Below are positions 1 through 6,417 of a stretch of 12,876 nucleotides of DNA, in pieces. A program made the position numbers and the translations under genes. The notes below the pieces were generated by a model. It worked only from the letters and a program-made list of their open reading frames with translations. It was not told the origin of the DNA and searched no databases. Source of the stretch: JBCBEX01 sp038528235 (GTDB lineage Bacteria > Bacteroidota > Rhodothermia > Rhodothermales > Rubricoccaceae); NCBI GenBank assembly GCA_038528235.1, contig JBCBEX010000107.1:1-12876 (forward strand), written 5' to 3'. The first letter of the stretch is position 1. Every line of letters begins with the position of its first letter.

Positions 1-55
1 CGAAGGCAAGGTAGGCGCCCAGGAAGCTCAGCGGTAACGCCTGCGTGAGGCGCAT
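1..55 (-). CDS. possible N-terminal fragment of a membrane protein, cut by the left edge
   Basis: On the minus strand an ATG at 55 opens a frame that stays open to the window edge. It reads MRLTQALPLSFLGAYLAF, 18 residues of hydrophobic character that look like the first membrane segment or signal sequence of a protein. GC at third codon positions is high in this frame, while all three plus-strand frames carry a stop within the first 48 bases, so plus-strand coding is unlikely here. The frame is also open upstream of 55, but no ATG or GTG start is seen there for over 250 bases. No family can be named from so short a piece. It would be divergent from the small gene that follows. Confidence 0.3.
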   Translation of the reverse strand, partial: MRLTQALPLSFLGAYLAF

Positions 56-319
56 GTGGTAGAGGCCGAAAACAACGGGCTGGCTGTGCTGCTGATGGAC
101 TATGCCAAGCGCAATCCTGACTCGCAGGTCGCGGCCCTCGAAGACGCCACGATGCCGTGGTACGGTGCGCTCGTGAGCTTCGGTCTCTTCGTGGCCGTCG
201 TGGTGGCGATGCAGCGGCGTCGGCGAGCGCTCGTTGGCGACGCGGGCATCGTCGAAGAGCCCGAGATGGACGTCGACGCGGACCTCGCGCGCCTCGAAGC
301 GCCATCGGGCGCAGCGTAG
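56..319 (+). CDS. small single-span membrane protein, unknown function, start uncertain
   Basis: I do not recognise this protein. Its clear features are one hydrophobic segment (WYGALVSFGLFVAVVVAM, residues 34-51 of the 87-residue version), then a basic stop-transfer run (QRRRR) and an acidic C-terminal tail rich in Asp and Glu. The positive-inside rule would place that tail in the cytoplasm. Three starts are possible. GTG 56 has a GAGG a few bases upstream, ATG 95 gives 74 residues, and ATG 152 gives 55 residues starting just before the membrane segment. If the minus-strand frame starting at 55 is real, GTG 56 leaves no room for a promoter and one of the ATGs is more likely. An in-frame stop at 35-37 excludes a longer product. 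Confidence 0.5.
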   Translation: MVEAENNGLAVLLMDYAKRNPDSQVAALEDATMPWYGALVSFGLFVAVVVAMQRRRRALVGDAGIVEEPEMDVDADLARLEAPSGAA

Positions 320-384
320 GCGAAGCAGAGGCGGGGCACGTAGCTTAGGGTATGCATCTCCTTCGCACGTCACTCCCCCGACCG

Positions 385-750
385 ATGCCCGACCTCAACC
401 CGAACATCGAAGGCTGGACCGTCGCCTACCGCTCGTCCACCGACTACGAGGCCGACCTCGTCCGCGACCGGCTCGACGACGCGGGCGTCCCGGCTGTCGT
501 GCTCACGAAGCGCGACCACGCCTTCAACCTCAACGTGGGCGACATGGCGCACGTCTTCGTGATGGTGCCCCCGTCCCGCCTCGACGAAGCCCGCGAGGTG
601 CTGAACGCCGTGCAGTTCACCGACGCCGAGTTGGAGGAGGCCGCGCTGGCCGCCGACCCCAACGCGCCTCCCGCCCACGACGACATCGAGGAGTCGGCCC
701 TCGACTCTGGCCTCGACCGGCTCGACTTCCCCGGCGACGCGAAGGAGTGA
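385..750 (+). CDS. DUF2007-type putative signal-transducing protein
   Basis: This encodes 121 residues from ATG 385. Residues 11-70 match what I know of the DUF2007 family (small soluble proteins with a ferredoxin-like fold, described only as putative signal-transducing proteins): WTVAYRSSTDYEADLVRDRL, then GVPAVVLTKRD, then a V-x-V-P strand (VFVMVPPSRLDEAREVL). The rest is an acidic, Ala/Asp/Glu-rich tail that looks disordered and is longer than in minimal family members. An upstream in-frame ATG at 352 would add 11 residues (MHLLRTSLPRP) that do not resemble the family start, so I chose 385. The biochemical role is unknown. cdsA follows after a 98-bp spacer containing an octad repeat array. 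No membrane segment is visible, so the protein should be cytoplasmic. Confidence 0.85.
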   Translation: MPDLNPNIEGWTVAYRSSTDYEADLVRDRLDDAGVPAVVLTKRDHAFNLNVGDMAHVFVMVPPSRLDEAREVLNAVQFTDAELEEAALAADPNAPPAHDDIEESALDSGLDRLDFPGDAKE

Positions 751-756
751 GGCCGT

Positions 757-848
757 GCGGCTGTGAAGCGGTGTGGCCGTGTCACGCACACGCCTGTTCG
801 TAGCGCCCACAGCCTCACCGCACCACGGCAACACTGCTGCACGTTCCC
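757..848. repeat. foldback array of degenerate 8-bp units between the DUF2007 gene and cdsA
   Basis: Units read forward at 757-780: gcggctgt, gaagcggt, gtggccgt. Inverted units fill 809-848 up to the base before the cdsA ATG: acagcctc, accgcacc, acggcaac, actgctgc, acgttccc, whose reverse complements are gaggctgt, ggtgcggt, gttgccgt, gcagcagt, gggaacgt. The working consensus is G-N-N-G-C-N-G-T with a strict 8-base step. The two halves could fold back as a long imperfect hairpin in the transcript. The same forward unit type occurs after hpt (6358-6381), and a related array precedes mutL. Confidence 0.6.
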
Positions 849-1670
849 ATGTCCAACCTCACCCTTCGTGTCCTGACGGCGCTGGTCGCCGCGCCGCTGG
901 TGCTGGGTGCGGTGTGGCTGGGCGGCTGGGTCTTCGGCGCGGTCACCGTCGTTGCGGCCGTGTTGGCGCAGCTCGAAGTGATGCAGATGGCCGAGGCCCG
1001 CGGCGAGGTGCAGCCCAACCGCTGGCTCGGCGGCGCGCTCGGGGCGCTGGCCGCGGCGTGGCCCCTCGTGCCCTACGCGACGGACGTGCTCGTCGTGGGC
1101 CTGCTGGTGCTGCTCGTGGCCGAGCTCAAGCGGCGCACGGTGCGCCCGCTCGAAAACGTGGCCGTGACGTCGTTCTCGGTCTTCTATCCGGCCGGCCTCT
1201 TCGGCTTCCTGGTCGCGCTGCGCGAGGGGCCCGACGACCCCGTGCTCGGCTTCTGGCTCGCCGCGAGCGTCTTCCTCATGGTGTGGGCCGCCGACTCGCT
1301 CGCCTACTTCACCGGCAAGACGTGGTCGAGCTTCGCCAAGACGCACCCGCTCTTCCCGCGCGTGTCGCCGAAGAAGACGTGGGAGGGCTCGCTCGGCGGC
1401 TTCCTCGGGGCCGTGGCAGCCATCGCGATCCTCAAGACGTGGGCAGTCCCCGTGCTGTCGTGGCTCGACGTGGCGGTGCTCGGCTTCATCGCGGGCGCGC
1501 TGAGCCAACTCGGCGACCTCGCGGAGAGCCTCTTCAAGCGGGCCGCCGGCGTGAAGGACTCCGCGGGCTACCTCCCCGGCCACGGCGGCCTGATGGACCG
1601 CTTCGACGCGCTCCTCGTCGCTGCGCCTCTGATCTACCTCTACCTCGATCACGTCGCGCAGGTGTTCTGA
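849..1670 (+). CDS. cdsA: phosphatidate cytidylyltransferase (CDP-diacylglycerol synthase)
   Basis: CdsA makes CDP-diacylglycerol from phosphatidate and CTP at the inner membrane, the branch-point precursor of bacterial phospholipids. The 273-residue length fits the family. The C-terminal family signature is complete at residues 227-253: SLFKR, then KDSAG, then LPGHGGLMDRFD, containing the conserved metal- and substrate-binding Asp residues. Further upstream, WAADSLAYFTGKTW (145-159) and SPKKTWEG (173-180) are typical. Several hydrophobic segments are visible, at about 8-43, 62-92, 105-123, 132-155, 182-196 and 205-220. The start is ATG 849, directly after the octad repeats and without a clear Shine-Dalgarno sequence. 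plsY, which acts earlier in the same pathway, is at 7505-8155 on the other strand. All expected motif residues are present. Confidence 0.97.
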   Translation: MSNLTLRVLTALVAAPLVLGAVWLGGWVFGAVTVVAAVLAQLEVMQMAEARGEVQPNRWLGGALGALAAAWPLVPYATDVLVVGLLVLLVAELKRRTVRPLENVAVTSFSVFYPAGLFGFLVALREGPDDPVLGFWLAASVFLMVWAADSLAYFTGKTWSSFAKTHPLFPRVSPKKTWEGSLGGFLGAVAAIAILKTWAVPVLSWLDVAVLGFIAGALSQLGDLAESLFKRAAGVKDSAGYLPGHGGLMDRFDALLVAAPLIYLYLDHVAQVF

Positions 1671-1829
1671 GTCGAAGGTCGAAAAGGTGGAAGGGGTGAC
1701 GGCGGCGGACAGGGCGCATCGCCATGCGCGGTTTGTTGCTCGCCCTTCAGGGGGCGTCCGTCGCGCTGACGGAACGGTGGCACGGGGGCGGTGTTATCCT
1801 GCTCCAGACCCACCAAACCCACTCTAGCC
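1671..1829 (+). other. spacer with three hairpins after cdsA
   Basis: This 159-bp spacer has no convincing gene. Two perfect hairpins are visible: gcgcat / atgcgc (1714-1719 and 1724-1729, 4-base loop, then gtttgttg) and tccgtc / gacgga (1757-1762 and 1768-1773, 5-base loop). A gccc / gggc pair lies near 1742-1755. The first could be a weak terminator for cdsA, though its T-run is poor. The ends also show weak repeat units: aaggt-type units after the cdsA stop (1672-1697) and acccaccaa, acccactct before the next ATG (1808-1825), the inverted layout seen in other spacers but with a step near 9. Confidence 0.4.
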
Positions 1830-2048
1830 ATGGGCAACCTCCTGGGCGGTCTTGGACGGCGGCGCTCGAAGCCGCGCCAGTTCAACTACCAGCCGCGCTT
1901 CCACAATCCCGAGAAAGAGGCGCGCGAGGAGCGCCTCCGCCGCCGCGTCAAGATGGAGAGCAACGTCCGGCGCGGCCAGCAGCCGAAATTCATCGCCGTG
2001 GCCGTGCTGCTGCTGCTGGCGCTGTTCATCTACATGCAACTCGGGTAG
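1830..2048 (+). CDS. 72-residue basic single-span membrane protein next to mutL
   Basis: ATG 1830 starts MGNLLGGLGRRRSKPRQF; a further in-frame ATG at 1791 would add 13 poor residues. Residues 9-48 are strongly basic and carry FNYQPRFHNPEKEAREERLRRR, a patch I recall from short conserved Bacteroidota proteins (some mislabelled as riboflavin synthase beta subunits) that often sit beside mutL. That link is from memory. Residues 53-69 (FIAVAVLLLLALFIYMQ) form one membrane span near the C-terminus, so the basic N-terminal part should face the cytoplasm, like a C-tail-anchored protein. No enzyme motif is visible and the function is unknown. A stem-loop and an octad array separate it from mutL. Confidence 0.72.
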   Translation: MGNLLGGLGRRRSKPRQFNYQPRFHNPEKEAREERLRRRVKMESNVRRGQQPKFIAVAVLLLLALFIYMQLG

Positions 2049-2049
2049 G

Positions 2050-2069
2050 CGAAAGCCCTGCGGCTTTCG
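2050..2069 (+). terminator. perfect 8-bp stem-loop just after the small membrane protein gene
   Basis: cgaaagcc (2050-2057) pairs with ggctttcg (2062-2069) across a 4-base loop, starting one base after the tag stop codon. There is no T-run after it, so it is not a textbook intrinsic terminator. It could act as a 3' stabiliser or weak terminator. Confidence 0.4.
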
Positions 2070-2071
2070 GT

Positions 2072-2154
2072 AGGAACGTGTGCGGGGGTGAACGTATGGA
2101 CGTTCAGCCGGCGCACGTTCACACATTCATACGTCCACACCTTCACACCTCCAG
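2072..2154. repeat. foldback array of 8-bp units before mutL
   Basis: Four forward units (aggaacgt, gtgcgggg, gtgaacgt, atggacgt; 2072-2103) are followed by an 11-base centre (2104-2114) and five inverted units (acgttcac, acattcat, acgtccac, accttcac, acctccag; 2115-2154). The reverse complements of the latter are gtgaacgt, atgaatgt, gtggacgt, gtgaaggt, ctggaggt. The consensus is close to R-T-G-R-A-N-G-T. The step is 8 bases on each side, and the array ends 3 bases before the mutL GTG, so a foldback in the mRNA would sit at the ribosome entry site. Confidence 0.7.
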
Positions 2155-2157
2155 CGC

Positions 2158-4302
2158 GTGTCGCAATTCGATCCCCGCGACGACTTTGATCCGACTCCGC
2201 ACGAAGCCGCGGCTGACGAGTCCGCCGAGGCGGCCGGTGCGGACAGCACCTACGTGGACGACGATGGCGTGATTGCGGGCGACCAGGAAGGCGACGGGCT
2301 GGTGCGCACACTGCCGGACACGCTCGCCAACAAGATTGCGGCGGGCGAGGTGGTGCAGCGGCCCGCAAGCGCCGCTAAGGAACTCGTCGAGAACGCCCTC
2401 GATGCTGGGGCGGCAGCAGTCGAACTGCACATCGGGCGGGCGGGGAGCGACCTCATCCAGGTCGTGGACGACGGCTGCGGCATGGGACCGCGCGACGCGC
2501 TGGGCTGCTTCGGGCGCCACGCGACCAGCAAGCTACGCTCGATCGACGACCTCGAACGCCTTCACACGCTCGGCTTTCGTGGCGAGGCGCTCGCGTCCAT
2601 CGGTGCCGTCGCGCAGGTCGAACTGAAGACGAAGCGGCGCCAGGACGCGGCCGGTACGCTCGTGCGCGTCCACGGCGGCACCGTCGAGGAGAACCGCCCG
2701 TGCGCAGCCCCCGACGGGACGAGCATCGCCGTGCGGCACCTCTTCTATAATGTCCCAGCCCGCCGCAACTTCCTCAAGAGCGCTGCCACCGAGTTCAAGC
2801 ACCTCGTCGAGACGTTCCAGTTTCTCGCGCTCTCGCATCCGCGCGTAGGCTTCCTCCTCACGCACGACGGGGCTGAGGTCTACCGCACGCCGGTGCCGTC
2901 CGACCTCGACTTCGACGACGCCCTGCAGCGACGCGTGGTGCAGCTCTTCGGCGAGAAGTACGAGGGCTACCTCACGCCGGTCGAGGAGACGACGAGCTAC
3001 CTCTCGATGCGCGGCCTCGTTGGCCCGCCGCACCTCGCGCGGCGCACCCACGGCGAGCAGTTTTTCTTCGTCAACGGGCGCTACGTGAAGTCGCGCAGCC
3101 TCAGCCACGCTGTCGCGGCAGCCTACGGCGAGGCGCTCGCGAGCGGCACCTTCCCGTTCTTCGCACTCTTCCTCGACGTCGATCCACGCCACCTCGACGT
3201 GAACGTGCATCCGACCAAGACTGAGGTGAAGTTCGACGACGAGCGCGGCGTCTACAGCTTCGTCCGCGCTGTCACGCAGAAAGCCCTCGGGGCGGCCCTG
3301 CTCAGCCCGCAACTCGACGACACCACCGCGCGCACTGTTTCGGTAGCGCGCACCGTGTCGGTAGAGCCCACCCAGCCAGAGCGCGGGGGCGATGGCGAAC
3401 CGAAATCCGACGAGGCTTCGACCGGGCCGACATTCACGGGCGCGCGCCTTCCTGCATCGCCGATGCGCTTGCGCGGCGTCGAGTCGGGGAGCGGCGAACT
3501 GCCGCCGCCGTCCCGTTCGAGCGGGGGCGCATCGTTCTCAACGCCGCACTCGGCCCGGATGGGAGGGCGTCCGCGCCTGGACGGCCAAGAGCAGGCCGCC
3601 CGGCTCTATGGCGGCGCGGTGCCCGAGGGCCTCGACCCGGACTTCGAGCTATCGGCGCCCGAGCCGATCCCCTCGAAGGCGCGGCCCGACCAACTCGACC
3701 TCATCACCGACGCGGCCCTCAACGCGGACGCGCCGACCGGGACCCCGCCCGTCTGGCAGCTCCACGGGCGTTTTCTCCTGACGCCGATCCACACCGGCCT
3801 CCTCGTCGTGGACCAGCACGCGGCGCACCAGCGCGTCCTCTACGAGCAGACGCTCGCCACGCTCGACGGCGGCATGGCCGTCTCGCAGCAACTCCTCTTC
3901 CCGCAGACGCTCGACATCGCCGCGGCCGACTTCCCGCTCTTTGAGGAACTGCTCCCCGACCTCCGGCGCCTCGGCTTCGAAATCACGCTCGCGGCGGGCC
4001 AGACGGCGCTCCTGCGCGGCGTCCCTGGCGGCATCAGCGAGACGGCCGTGCGCTCGCTCCTCGAAGACGTGCTGGAGCAGTTCAAGAACCTCACCGACAC
4101 GCTGCGCCTCGCCCCGCAAGACGCGCTCGCGAAGTCGATCGCCCGCCGCAGCGCCATCCCGTCCGGCATGCGCCTCGACGAGAAGGCCGCCCGCGCGCTC
4201 ATCGACCAACTCTTCGCCTGCCAGCAGCCCTACGCCGACCCGGCGGGCCGCCCAACGATGACGAAGATGACGCTGGACGACCTCGCCGCCCGCTTCGGAT
4301 GA
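2158..4302 (+). CDS. mutL: DNA mismatch repair protein MutL
   Basis: MutL is the GHKL-family ATPase that couples MutS mismatch recognition to downstream repair. From GTG 2158 it is 714 residues. The N-terminal ATPase shows ANKIAAGEVVQRPAS (57-71), KELVEN with the probable catalytic Glu75 and Asn79, DDGCGM (104-109), RHATSKL, GFRGEAL and YNVPARRNF, and the domain closes with DVNVHPTKTEVKF. A low-complexity linker (about 385-510) leads to the C-terminal dimerisation domain. The first 48 residues are an acidic extension not usual in MutL; GTG 2302 would give a standard start. The C-terminal endonuclease motifs are altered: DQHAAHQRVLYE (552-563) has Gln558 where the metal-binding Glu is expected, and the CPHGRP position reads DPAGRP (694-699). 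tilS overlaps its end by 4 bp. Confidence 0.96.
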   Translation: MSQFDPRDDFDPTPHEAAADESAEAAGADSTYVDDDGVIAGDQEGDGLVRTLPDTLANKIAAGEVVQRPASAAKELVENALDAGAAAVELHIGRAGSDLIQVVDDGCGMGPRDALGCFGRHATSKLRSIDDLERLHTLGFRGEALASIGAVAQVELKTKRRQDAAGTLVRVHGGTVEENRPCAAPDGTSIAVRHLFYNVPARRNFLKSAATEFKHLVETFQFLALSHPRVGFLLTHDGAEVYRTPVPSDLDFDDALQRRVVQLFGEKYEGYLTPVEETTSYLSMRGLVGPPHLARRTHGEQFFFVNGRYVKSRSLSHAVAAAYGEALASGTFPFFALFLDVDPRHLDVNVHPTKTEVKFDDERGVYSFVRAVTQKALGAALLSPQLDDTTARTVSVARTVSVEPTQPERGGDGEPKSDEASTGPTFTGARLPASPMRLRGVESGSGELPPPSRSSGGASFSTPHSARMGGRPRLDGQEQAARLYGGAVPEGLDPDFELSAPEPIPSKARPDQLDLITDAALNADAPTGTPPVWQLHGRFLLTPIHTGLLVVDQHAAHQRVLYEQTLATLDGGMAVSQQLLFPQTLDIAAADFPLFEELLPDLRRLGFEITLAAGQTALLRGVPGGISETAVRSLLEDVLEQFKNLTDTLRLAPQDALAKSIARRSAIPSGMRLDEKAARALIDQLFACQQPYADPAGRPTMTKMTLDDLAARFG

Positions 4303-5684
4303 GCGCCGCGACGCCGAGTGTGGAGCGTCAGGTGGCGGCTTTCATCGAGGCGCACGGGCTGCTCGTGCCAGGGCAGCCCGTGGTGGTTGGCCTCAGCGGC
4401 GGCGTCGACTCGGTGGTGCTCACGCGGGCGCTCGTGGCGCTGCGCTACGAGGTTATCGCCGTGCACGTGCATCACGGGCAGCGCGCGCAGTCGGCAATGG
4501 ACGACGTGCTCTTTGCCGAGGCGCTGGCCAATGAACTGGGTCTTGCGTTCAGCACCACCCGGCTCAACCTGGGCCCCTCGGCGGCCAACCTGGAAGCACA
4601 GATGCGCGCGGCACGCTACCAAGACCTGCACGCGGAGGCCAGGCGACGTGGTGCCGATGCCGTCGCTGTGGGGCATCACCGCGACGACCAGTTGGAGACG
4701 GTGCTGCTCAACCTGTTTCGTGGGAGCGGGCTGCGCGGCCTCGCCGGGATGCGACCCAGCCGTACGATGCAGCCCGGCTCCGACATCCGGCTTGTCCGCC
4801 CGCTGCTCGGTATCCCGCGCGCCGACCTCGTCGCCCACGCACGCATGCAGGGGTGGATGTGGCGCGAGGACCCGACCAACGCCGACACGGCATTCCGCCG
4901 CAACGCGCTTCGGCACCGCGTCGTGCCGGTGCTGCGCGAGGCGTTTGGGGAGCGCGTGGACGCCACTGTCGCCCGCGCCGCTGATCTCGTAGCAGCCTAC
5001 CTCAACGCGGCTCCGCAGCCTGATCTCAGCGCGTTCGACGCCGCGCGTGCGCTTCCCCTTGGTCTGCTCCGCGAACTGCCGACCATCTGGCGCGGCGACC
5101 TCATCGGCCAGGCGCTCGCTCGCTGGCTTCCCGACGCTCCGCGCTCCCAGGCTACCATCGAGGCGGTTGCCGCGCTCACGGACGCGCAGGTGGGGCAGTT
5201 CGTGCCGCTCGGTGGGGCCGCCGTCTGGCGCGAGCGTGCGGCCTTGCGCTTCTTCGAGCACGATCCGCGTGGCACCTGGGTACCCGTGGAGCTTGCATAC
5301 CCTGGCGCGTGTGTCGAGACGGTTGAGCCCGTACGCGGAACGTTCAGCGCGACGCTGCTCGATGCGGCTCCCGCTGCCGAGACCCTGCGTGACGAAGCGC
5401 CGTGGACGGTCACGCTCGACGCGGACGCGGTGCCGTTTCCCCTGACGGTGCGCCCGTGGCAGCCGGGCGACCGGATGCAGCCGCTCGGGATGAACGGGCA
5501 CCAAGCGGTGAGCGACCTCCTCACCAACGCCAAGGTGTCGAGTGCCCTTCGGGCGGGCTGGCCCGTGGTCGAGAGCGGCGGGCGGATCGTGTGGGTCGCC
5601 GGGCTTCGCATCGCTGACCACGCGCGCGTGACGCCGCAGACGACGCGCACGGTCCAGTTACGTTGGGCGAACCAGTCCGCGTAA
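4299..5684 (+). CDS. tilS: tRNA(Ile)-lysidine synthase
   Basis: TilS uses ATP and lysine to convert C34 of the CAU-anticodon tRNA-Ile to lysidine, so that it reads AUA. The 461-residue protein has the PP-loop SGGVDS (33-38), GHHRDDQLET (125-134), and EDPTNAD followed by RRNALRH (190-206), all hallmarks of the N-terminal ATPase domain. The C-terminal TilS_C region (about 381-456) shows LTVRPWQPGDRMQPLGMNG, then SDLLTNAKV and VAGLRIADHARVT. Having this C-terminal domain makes it a long, E. coli-like version. The ATG lies inside the end of mutL (ATGA overlap), so translation is probably coupled and the two share a transcript. The enzyme is cytoplasmic. All key motifs are intact. Confidence 0.96.
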   Translation: MSAATPSVERQVAAFIEAHGLLVPGQPVVVGLSGGVDSVVLTRALVALRYEVIAVHVHHGQRAQSAMDDVLFAEALANELGLAFSTTRLNLGPSAANLEAQMRAARYQDLHAEARRRGADAVAVGHHRDDQLETVLLNLFRGSGLRGLAGMRPSRTMQPGSDIRLVRPLLGIPRADLVAHARMQGWMWREDPTNADTAFRRNALRHRVVPVLREAFGERVDATVARAADLVAAYLNAAPQPDLSAFDAARALPLGLLRELPTIWRGDLIGQALARWLPDAPRSQATIEAVAALTDAQVGQFVPLGGAAVWRERAALRFFEHDPRGTWVPVELAYPGACVETVEPVRGTFSATLLDAAPAAETLRDEAPWTVTLDADAVPFPLTVRPWQPGDRMQPLGMNGHQAVSDLLTNAKVSSALRAGWPVVESGGRIVWVAGLRIADHARVTPQTTRTVQLRWANQSA

Positions 5685-5789
5685 GAAAGTCCGATTCTGC
5701 CTCGAACTTCATGACCGAGGCATAGGGGCTGCCTCGTACTTTCTGGTTTCGGACCACCGACTGCCCCTGGATCACCGACGGACCTAGTC
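5685..5789 (+). promoter_or_regulatory. structured hpt leader with competing hairpins
   Basis: tgcctcg (5698-5704), cgaggca (5716-5722) and a second tgcctcg (5730-5736) mean the middle arm can pair with either neighbour, with an 11-base or a 7-base loop, but not both. The two tgcctcg copies head imperfect repeats with a 32-base step. An outer pair gaaagt (5685-5690) / actttc (5738-5743) could enclose the block. Nearer the ATG, ggaccaccgac (5751-5761) and ggatcaccgac (5769-5779) repeat with an 18-base step. No T-run follows either hairpin. A regulatory role is inferred from the geometry alone; it matches no riboswitch I know. Confidence 0.35.
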
Positions 5790-6359
5790 ATGCAGCCTGC
5801 CACCACCGCCCCGCCCGACACCGTCGTCTGTCAGGGCGAGCCGTTCCGCCTCTACATCTCCGAGCAGCAACTCCGCGAACGCCTCGCTGAGTTGGGCCGT
5901 CAGATCGACATCGACTACGCCGACGCGGATTCGCCGCCGATCATGGTGGGGCTGCTCAACGGCGCGTTCATCTTCATGGCCGATCTCATGCGGGCCGTCA
6001 CGGTGCCGTGCGAAATGGACTTCTTCAAGCTGTCGTCCTACGGCGAGAGCAAGGTGTCGTCCGGCCAGGTGCGCGAGCTCAAAGGCGTCGACGCCGACCT
6101 CAAAGGGCGGCATGTCATCGTCGTGGACGACATCGTGGACACGGGCCTCTCGATGCGCTACATCCTCGACCGAATCGGCACGATGCAGCCCGCCTCGGTG
6201 CGCGTGGCAACGCTCCTCCACAAGAAGGCGGCCACCAAGGTGCCTGTGCGCCTCGACTACGTCGGGTTCGAGATCGACAACCTGTTCGTGATCGGCTACG
6301 GCCTTGACTACGGCCAACTCGCCCGCAACCTCCGTGCGATATATATCCTGGATAAGTGA
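5790..6359 (+). CDS. hpt: hypoxanthine phosphoribosyltransferase
   Basis: This purine-salvage enzyme converts hypoxanthine (and usually guanine) plus PRPP to IMP or GMP in the cytoplasm. The 189-residue length is typical. The PRPP-binding loop VVDDIVDTGLS lies at 111-121, the LLNGAF segment at 55-60, and the flexible-loop region FFKLSSYG at 78-85. The base-binding part LLHKKAATK then LDYVGFEI (142-162) and the closing GYGLDYGQLARNL (169-181) follow. The start is ATG 5790; the family core begins around residue 20, so the first residues form a short extra tail. It follows tilS by 105 bp, an arrangement in which the two genes are neighbours in many bacteria. The leader may regulate it. All catalytic motifs are intact. 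Confidence 0.96.
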   Translation: MQPATTAPPDTVVCQGEPFRLYISEQQLRERLAELGRQIDIDYADADSPPIMVGLLNGAFIFMADLMRAVTVPCEMDFFKLSSYGESKVSSGQVRELKGVDADLKGRHVIVVDDIVDTGLSMRYILDRIGTMQPASVRVATLLHKKAATKVPVRLDYVGFEIDNLFVIGYGLDYGQLARNLRAIYILDK

Positions 6360-6381
6360 AGCTGTGCGGCGGTATGGCCGT
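6358..6381. repeat. three forward 8-bp units overlapping the hpt stop codon
   Basis: gaagctgt, gcggcggt and atggccgt follow each other with an 8-base step, beginning inside the hpt tga codon (6357-6359). They match the three forward units after the DUF2007 gene (gcggctgt, gaagcggt, gtggccgt) in type, so this is the same dispersed element. Only one unit in the opposite orientation (acttcgcc, 6409-6416) is visible before the next ATG. Confidence 0.55.
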
Positions 6382-6417
6382 GCCGTCATATCTCTTTCCA
6401 GAGGCCCAACTTCGCCC

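Noticed and set aside
757..848. CRISPR array or protein-binding iterons
   Set aside because: The units are 8 bp, degenerate, without spacers, and inverted halfway, which does not fit CRISPR. The 8-base step does not suit helical phasing of binding sites.
444..1652. 402-residue open frame on the minus strand
   Set aside because: It lies opposite the DUF2007 gene and cdsA, both of which have clear family motifs. Its product is a low-complexity Arg/Glu/His-rich string typical of antisense frames in GC-rich DNA.
773..1699. 308-residue plus-strand frame overlapping cdsA
   Set aside because: It is out of frame with cdsA and Arg/Ala/Gly-rich. cdsA has the full family signature.
2533..3312. 259-residue open frame on the minus strand inside mutL
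   Set aside because: It is opposite the conserved MutL ATPase domain, is Glu/Arg/Val-rich and has no motif.
4230..5621. 463-residue open frame on the minus strand
   Set aside because: It is antisense to tilS, which has complete PP-loop and C-terminal motifs. The product shows no recognisable domain and has shadow-frame composition.
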